From Halovenus rubra (GTDB lineage: Archaea > Halobacteriota > Halobacteria > Halobacteriales > Haloarculaceae): a stretch of DNA of 64,000 nt. Shown here in pieces: positions 60,184 to 64,000 of this stretch (position 1 is its first letter; every line of letters begins with the position of its first letter). Under the pieces are notes generated by a model. It saw nothing but the letters and a program-made list of their open reading frames with translations. It made no database searches and was not told where the DNA came from. The translations under genes and the position numbers were made by a program. Location: the NCBI RefSeq assembly GCF_026586665.1, contig NZ_JAODIY010000009.1:372001-436000 (forward strand). Direction: 5' to 3'.

Positions 60184-61440
60184 ATGGCCCGGTATCACAT
60201 CGAGACATATGGGTGTACATCGAATCGCGGGGAAAGCCGCCAGATAGAGCGGCAGTTACGCGACGGGGGACACCACCCGGTCGACGGTCCCGAGAACGCT
60301 GACGTTGCAATCCTTAACACCTGTACTGTCATCGAAAAAACCGAACGAAACATGCTCACACGGGCCAAGGAGCTTGACGAGGAGACGCCAGGTGATCTCG
60401 TTATCACAGGCTGTATGGCACTCGCACAAGGCGAGGAGTTCGAACAGGCAGGTATCGACGCCGAGGTGCTCCACTGGGATGACGTCCCCGAGCACGTCAG
60501 AAACGGCGAGTGTCCGACAACGACGCCAGATGCAGATCCGATACTTGATGGTGTTATCGGCATCCTCCCGATTGCCCGTGGCTGTATGAGCGACTGTTCG
60601 TACTGTATCACGAAACGCGCGACGGGGAAAATCGACTCACCACCTGTCGAGGAAAACCTGAAAAAGGCACGGGCATTGGTGCATGCGGGTGCCCGAGAAA
60701 TTCGCATCACAGGGCAGGATACTGGCGTGTATGGCTGGGACGACGGTGAACGAAAGCTGCACGTGTTGCTCGAACGAATCTGTGAAGAGATTGATGGGAC
60801 GTTTCGTGTTCGTGTCGGAATGGCGAACCCGAAAGGTGTCCACGGAATCCGAGAAGAGCTTGCAGCGGTGTTCGCCGAGCAAGAGAAAGTCTACAATTTC
60901 CTCCATGCTCCTGTCCAATCAGGAAGCAACGACGTGCTCGGCGACATGCGTCGCCAACACAACGTCGAGGAGTTCGTCGAGGTAGTCGACACGTTCGATG
61001 ACCATCTTGATGAGTGGACACTGGCGACCGATTTCATTGTTGGATTCCCATCCGAAACCGAAGACGACTACCAACAGACTCTCGAGTTACTCGAAGAGAC
61101 ACGGCCCGAAAAAATCAATATTACACGGTTCTCTAAGCGCCCCGGAACAGATGCGGCAGAGATGAAAGGCCATGGCGGCCAGATAAAAAAGGACCGCTCG
61201 TCCGAGATGACGGACCGAAAGATGTCCGTTGTTGGTGCAGTGTACGAATCGATGGTCGGAACTGAACGCGAGATTCTTATCGTCGAGAACGGAACCGACG
61301 ATTCGATGGTCGGCTACGACCAGTGCCACCGGAAAGTCGCGATTCCCGGTGCAGAATCCGACGGTGTTGAACGTGGTGACTTCGTTACCTGCCGGATTAC
61401 TGGCCACAACACGGTCTACGCACTCGCAGAACTTGCCTGA
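60184..61440 (+). CDS. tRNA methylthiotransferase (MiaB/e-MtaB type radical SAM enzyme)
   Basis: 418 residues. The N-terminal UPF0004 domain has three cluster cysteines (Cys11, Cys47, Cys77). The radical SAM motif is CMSDCSYC (Cys134, 138, 141). A TRAM domain closes the protein (about 350-418, REILIVENGTDDSMVGYDQCHRKVAIPGA). In archaea this enzyme type converts t6A37 of tRNA to ms2t6A37. All six cysteines are present. It overlaps the end of the convergent histidine kinase gene by 25 bases. Confidence 0.9.
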   Translation: MARYHIETYGCTSNRGESRQIERQLRDGGHHPVDGPENADVAILNTCTVIEKTERNMLTRAKELDEETPGDLVITGCMALAQGEEFEQAGIDAEVLHWDDVPEHVRNGECPTTTPDADPILDGVIGILPIARGCMSDCSYCITKRATGKIDSPPVEENLKKARALVHAGAREIRITGQDTGVYGWDDGERKLHVLLERICEEIDGTFRVRVGMANPKGVHGIREELAAVFAEQEKVYNFLHAPVQSGSNDVLGDMRRQHNVEEFVEVVDTFDDHLDEWTLATDFIVGFPSETEDDYQQTLELLEETRPEKINITRFSKRPGTDAAEMKGHGGQIKKDRSSEMTDRKMSVVGAVYESMVGTEREILIVENGTDDSMVGYDQCHRKVAIPGAESDGVERGDFVTCRITGHNTVYALAELA

Positions 61441-63167
61441 ACGACGGGAGGACTTGCTTCTTTCGGGAGTGTGATTGACACCGTTGTGCCACTTTCGCCT
61501 ATTTCGAAATTGACAGAGCCGCCGATCCGTGTCGTTCCCCATTTGACCAGCCAGAGTCCGAATCCACTACCGTGGTCGAGACTTGTTTCTTGTCCTTCCC
61601 GAAGTGACTGAACTTCGTGGTTAGGAATGCCCGGTCCGTCATCGACCACCTCGATAAGAAACTGGGAGTCACGTTCGGTCACGGACAGAGCAATGGCTGT
61701 GGATTCGCTGTCGTCGTGGTATGCTGCGTTATCAAGTAACTGCCAGAGAACCGACCGAAGAATGTCTGGATTCGTCTGGACTGTACTGCCAGTCTGATCA
61801 GTAGATACCTCCGCGTTTGGATACTCATCGACGAGCTTTTCTTCCAGTTCGTTGAACATCTTCCCAAGACTCACGGACCGGGAGTAATCTTCGGGCTCCG
61901 CAATCACTTTTTCAAACTCGCGAGCCATCTCACCCGTTTCGATGAGGTCGTTGACAGTCATCGACGCTTTATCGAGCATTCCCGCAACCGTTTCATCATC
62001 GGTGCGTTCGTCAGCGGCCGAGACGTAGCCAGCGACAACCGACAGGTCATTCCGGAGATTGTGACGGAGAATACGGTTCAAGACTGAAAGTCGTTCCTCC
62101 CGTCGAATCTCCTCAGTAATGTCCTGAAAGAGGAGTGTATAGCCGACCCGCTCACCAACGCCAGCGGTGAGAGGAGAAGACTGGACGACATATTCGGCAG
62201 TGTTTTGTCCTTTTTGAACAGTGATGTGCCAGTCCGTATTATTCCCCAGAGACTGTTCAACCATTTTTGTTCCGTCGGTCTCGTCGGCACTAATGCGTTC
62301 AAAAATTAGTGACAGTGGCTGCATGAGTGTCGCTGTCCGGTCAAGTTCAAGTTGTGTTTCAGCAGCAGCGTTTAGCTCGACGATTCGCCCTTCCTCTTCG
62401 ATAACAATAACAGGCGCACGGAAGTCAGATATTGCAGACTGCTTGGCAGCCCGGTTTGTCGCTGGCGAAACTTCGAACATGTCACTGCCAACAAACGCAT
62501 AGAGGTCAAACATGACATGTGCGATGAGCAACGGTGCCGCCCAGTTAAGTGGTGTTTCCGGAGTGAGCTGAAACAGCCACACAAGTAATCCAACAACGGG
62601 TAATGCGGGACTGAGTGCAACCGCCAATGCCTCCGACCGGAACAGGGAGCCGTAGTCCCAGACAGTATCGACGAGCAACAAGACACCGGCCATAGACCAG
62701 CCAAGCGCCCCGACCAGTGTAATATAAAATAGAACGTTAAACTCGTAAGTTGCAACAGCGGTCCCAAAGACAGATACAACCGAGAAATTATTCCAGAACA
62801 ACTCGTGCCAGAAATTAAGAGGCAAGAGAAGGGTCACACTAAGTGGAAAGACAAAGAGAATCCGGAAGTACCACGACCGACGGATACTCCGCCGACCAGT
62901 GTACTCTAAGGCAAACCCCAGAAACGGCACACCGAGCCAATGGAACGCAACCAGTCCAAATATCTCTATTGCCCATCGAATCTCTTGGTTGAAAACCGTG
63001 AGTCCAATGGCGTACGCGAAGACAAAAAGCGTCTGTGCAAATAATGCACCGGCAAGCCATAATGCACCGGGCTTGCCTCTATACCCGATGAGATACCGAA
63101 TGAGATACAGTCCACCGAAGCCCGCTACGAGACACAGGATAACAGGCCAGCTAACGAGGGCACTCAC
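61416..63167 (-). CDS. 7TM-sensor PAS histidine kinase
   Basis: 583 residues. An N-terminal seven-helix membrane sensor (HisKA_7TM, about 1-225) is followed by a PAS domain (about 240-355, APVIVIEEEGRIVELNAAAE). The H-box is ILRHNLRNDLSVVAGY (about 373-388), the haloarchaeal HNLRNDL type, and the ATPase has LLDNAAYHDD, DDGPGIP and GSGFGLWLVKW. The C-terminus overlaps the 3-prime end of the methylthiotransferase gene by 25 bases. No response regulator is adjacent. The signal sensed by the 7TM domain is unknown. Confidence 0.9.
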   Translation of the reverse strand: MSALVSWPVILCLVAGFGGLYLIRYLIGYRGKPGALWLAGALFAQTLFVFAYAIGLTVFNQEIRWAIEIFGLVAFHWLGVPFLGFALEYTGRRSIRRSWYFRILFVFPLSVTLLLPLNFWHELFWNNFSVVSVFGTAVATYEFNVLFYITLVGALGWSMAGVLLLVDTVWDYGSLFRSEALAVALSPALPVVGLLVWLFQLTPETPLNWAAPLLIAHVMFDLYAFVGSDMFEVSPATNRAAKQSAISDFRAPVIVIEEEGRIVELNAAAETQLELDRTATLMQPLSLIFERISADETDGTKMVEQSLGNNTDWHITVQKGQNTAEYVVQSSPLTAGVGERVGYTLLFQDITEEIRREERLSVLNRILRHNLRNDLSVVAGYVSAADERTDDETVAGMLDKASMTVNDLIETGEMAREFEKVIAEPEDYSRSVSLGKMFNELEEKLVDEYPNAEVSTDQTGSTVQTNPDILRSVLWQLLDNAAYHDDSESTAIALSVTERDSQFLIEVVDDGPGIPNHEVQSLREGQETSLDHGSGFGLWLVKWGTTRIGGSVNFEIGESGTTVSITLPKEASPPVVQASSASA

Positions 63168-63233
63168 AATCCCATCACAGTTTGACGTTTTTTCGCCTCG
63201 ATACTATTGAATGTTCCCCACAAGACGGGGGGA

Positions 63234-64000
63234 TCAGTTCTCTCCCGGCGGTTCACTTGCGTCTTTCCACTCTCCAAGCCCACCAGGGTCGAGATGGAGA
63301 TGAGCATCTCCAACATCTTCGATACTCTCGACAGATTGGACGAGAGTGCTCTCGATATCGTGGGCTTCTCTCAGCGTGAGATGGCCGTCGACTTCGATGT
63401 GGGCCTCGACTTCCAACATCGGCCCGTCGTAGAACACTGCGAGGTCGTGAACGCCGTGTGTTTTCGGGTGAGTGATTATCCTCTGGCGAATCTCGTCTCT
63501 TCGTGCTTCAGGGGCCGCCTCCCCAGCAAGGTACGACAGATTTTCGCGGCCGATTTCGACGCCTTGGTAAATAACGAGCACGCTGACCGCCAGTCCGGCT
63601 ACCGCATCGAACACCGGGTAACCCAGCGCGATTCCGACGACACCGACGACCGCTGCCACTGTCGTATACATATCGTTGAGACAGTCGACAGCAAGCGCCT
63701 TGAGAGCTGTTGACCCTACGCCATCATTCATTCGTATCGTATACCAGTAGACTAGATACATATCCACCATCGAGAACAAAAGCGCCCCGAGAAGGAGGTA
63801 ACTGAACTCAACGTGGCCACCGTCTAAAAGCCCCTGGCCGGATTCATAGAGTAGGTTCGCTCCGAGTACTACGATAACAGCCCCGACAAACAGTGCCGTC
63901 AGCGGTTCGATTCTGGCGTGGCCGTGGGGATGGTCAGCATCGGCACTCTCGAAGCGGCTGTCACCCCAGGCTAACACGACAATGCTGGCAACCAAGTCAC
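63234..64000 (-). CDS. Cation diffusion facilitator transporter (N-terminus beyond the window)
   Basis: Partial: 255 residues can be read, running off the right edge, so the first membrane helices are missing. Helices 2-6 and the cytoplasmic C-terminal domain are visible. DLVASIVVLAW resembles the TM2 segment, HPHGHARIEP is the His-rich cytoplasmic loop, and VDCLNDMYTTVAAVVGVVG in TM5 has DxxxD in the metal-site position. The C-terminal domain (about 165-255, HGVHDLAVFYDGPMLEVEAHIEVD) is the ferredoxin-like dimer domain. Zn2+, Mn2+ or Fe2+ efflux by proton exchange is the family role; the ion is not determined. Confidence 0.9.
   Translation of the reverse strand, partial: DLVASIVVLAWGDSRFESADADHPHGHARIEPLTALFVGAVIVVLGANLLYESGQGLLDGGHVEFSYLLLGALLFSMVDMYLVYWYTIRMNDGVGSTALKALAVDCLNDMYTTVAAVVGVVGIALGYPVFDAVAGLAVSVLVIYQGVEIGRENLSYLAGEAAPEARRDEIRQRIITHPKTHGVHDLAVFYDGPMLEVEAHIEVDGHLTLREAHDIESTLVQSVESIEDVGDAHLHLDPGGLGEWKDASEPPGEN

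Noticed and set aside
1-64000. CRISPR array or prophage
   Set aside because: No regularly spaced direct repeats and no integrase, capsid, portal or terminase frames were seen.

Overview
The window looks like chromosomal DNA of a haloarchaeon (class Halobacteria). The proteins are strongly acidic. Marker genes include HVO_0234-family and DUF7260 proteins, a GGGP-synthase-family protein, geranylgeranyl reductase, phytoene desaturase, RqcH/NFACT, an amphi-Trp protein, a PGF-CTERM surface protease and a tRNA-Glu(UUC) without encoded CCA. Many genes have a TATA-like box 23-35 nt before the start codon, the spacing of leaderless haloarchaeal transcripts. I do not assign a species. By eye the base composition is lower in GC than many haloarchaea, and it drops further in one island (about 14.6-19.5 kb).

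Layout. 1-6 kb: Trk potassium uptake (trkA, trkH cut by the window edge), DUF502 protein, methyltransferase, rhodanese, membrane hypotheticals. 6-12 kb: rqcH, a structured intergenic segment, then acyl-CoA dehydrogenase divergent from a fused 3-hydroxyacyl-CoA dehydrogenase/enoyl-CoA hydratase (beta-oxidation), and a SIMPL protein. 12.9-14.6 kb: AAA ATPase and a membrane protein. 14.6-19.5 kb: AT-rich surface-polysaccharide-like island with a ParB-like-fold protein, two tiny paralogues, a nucleotidyltransferase-fold protein and a KpsS/LipB-like glycosyltransferase. It is bounded by a truncated gene tail on the left and a decayed transposase on the right. 19.6-27.3 kb: Tat-exported S8 protease with a beta-helix, zinc alcohol dehydrogenase, endonuclease III, double UspA, CNNM/CorC transporter.

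27.8-36.6 kb: tRNA-Glu, amphi-Trp protein, GAF histidine kinase, MFS transporter, then an isoprenoid/lipid neighbourhood (geranylgeranyl reductase, an unknown protein with a DDVDD motif, a GGGP-synthase-like protein, phytoene desaturase). 36.6-46.3 kb: second acyl-CoA dehydrogenase, alpha/beta hydrolase, HtpX, Lhr-type helicase, YyaL-like protein, thioredoxin, cysteine-synthase-like protein. 46.4-55 kb: MarR-type regulator, Lrp regulator divergent from carA, a palindrome-rich mobile-element remnant, UspA, MFS, M29 aminopeptidase, hemL with an overlapping HVO_0234 beta-propeller gene. 55-64 kb: prs, nucleoside phosphorylase, CheF-like protein, DUF63 protein, deoC, a duplicated-domain lipoprotein, tRNA methylthiotransferase, 7TM histidine kinase and a CDF transporter cut by the window end.

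How they fit together: most of the window is ordinary housekeeping gene content, with fatty-acid degradation, nucleoside-sugar metabolism (prs, phosphorylase, deoC), membrane lipid/carotenoid synthesis and redox/sulfur genes. The unusual parts are the polysaccharide island, the unknown genes embedded in the lipid cluster, the duplicated cysteine-domain lipoprotein and several palindromic or structured intergenic segments. I see no CRISPR array, rRNA or prophage.
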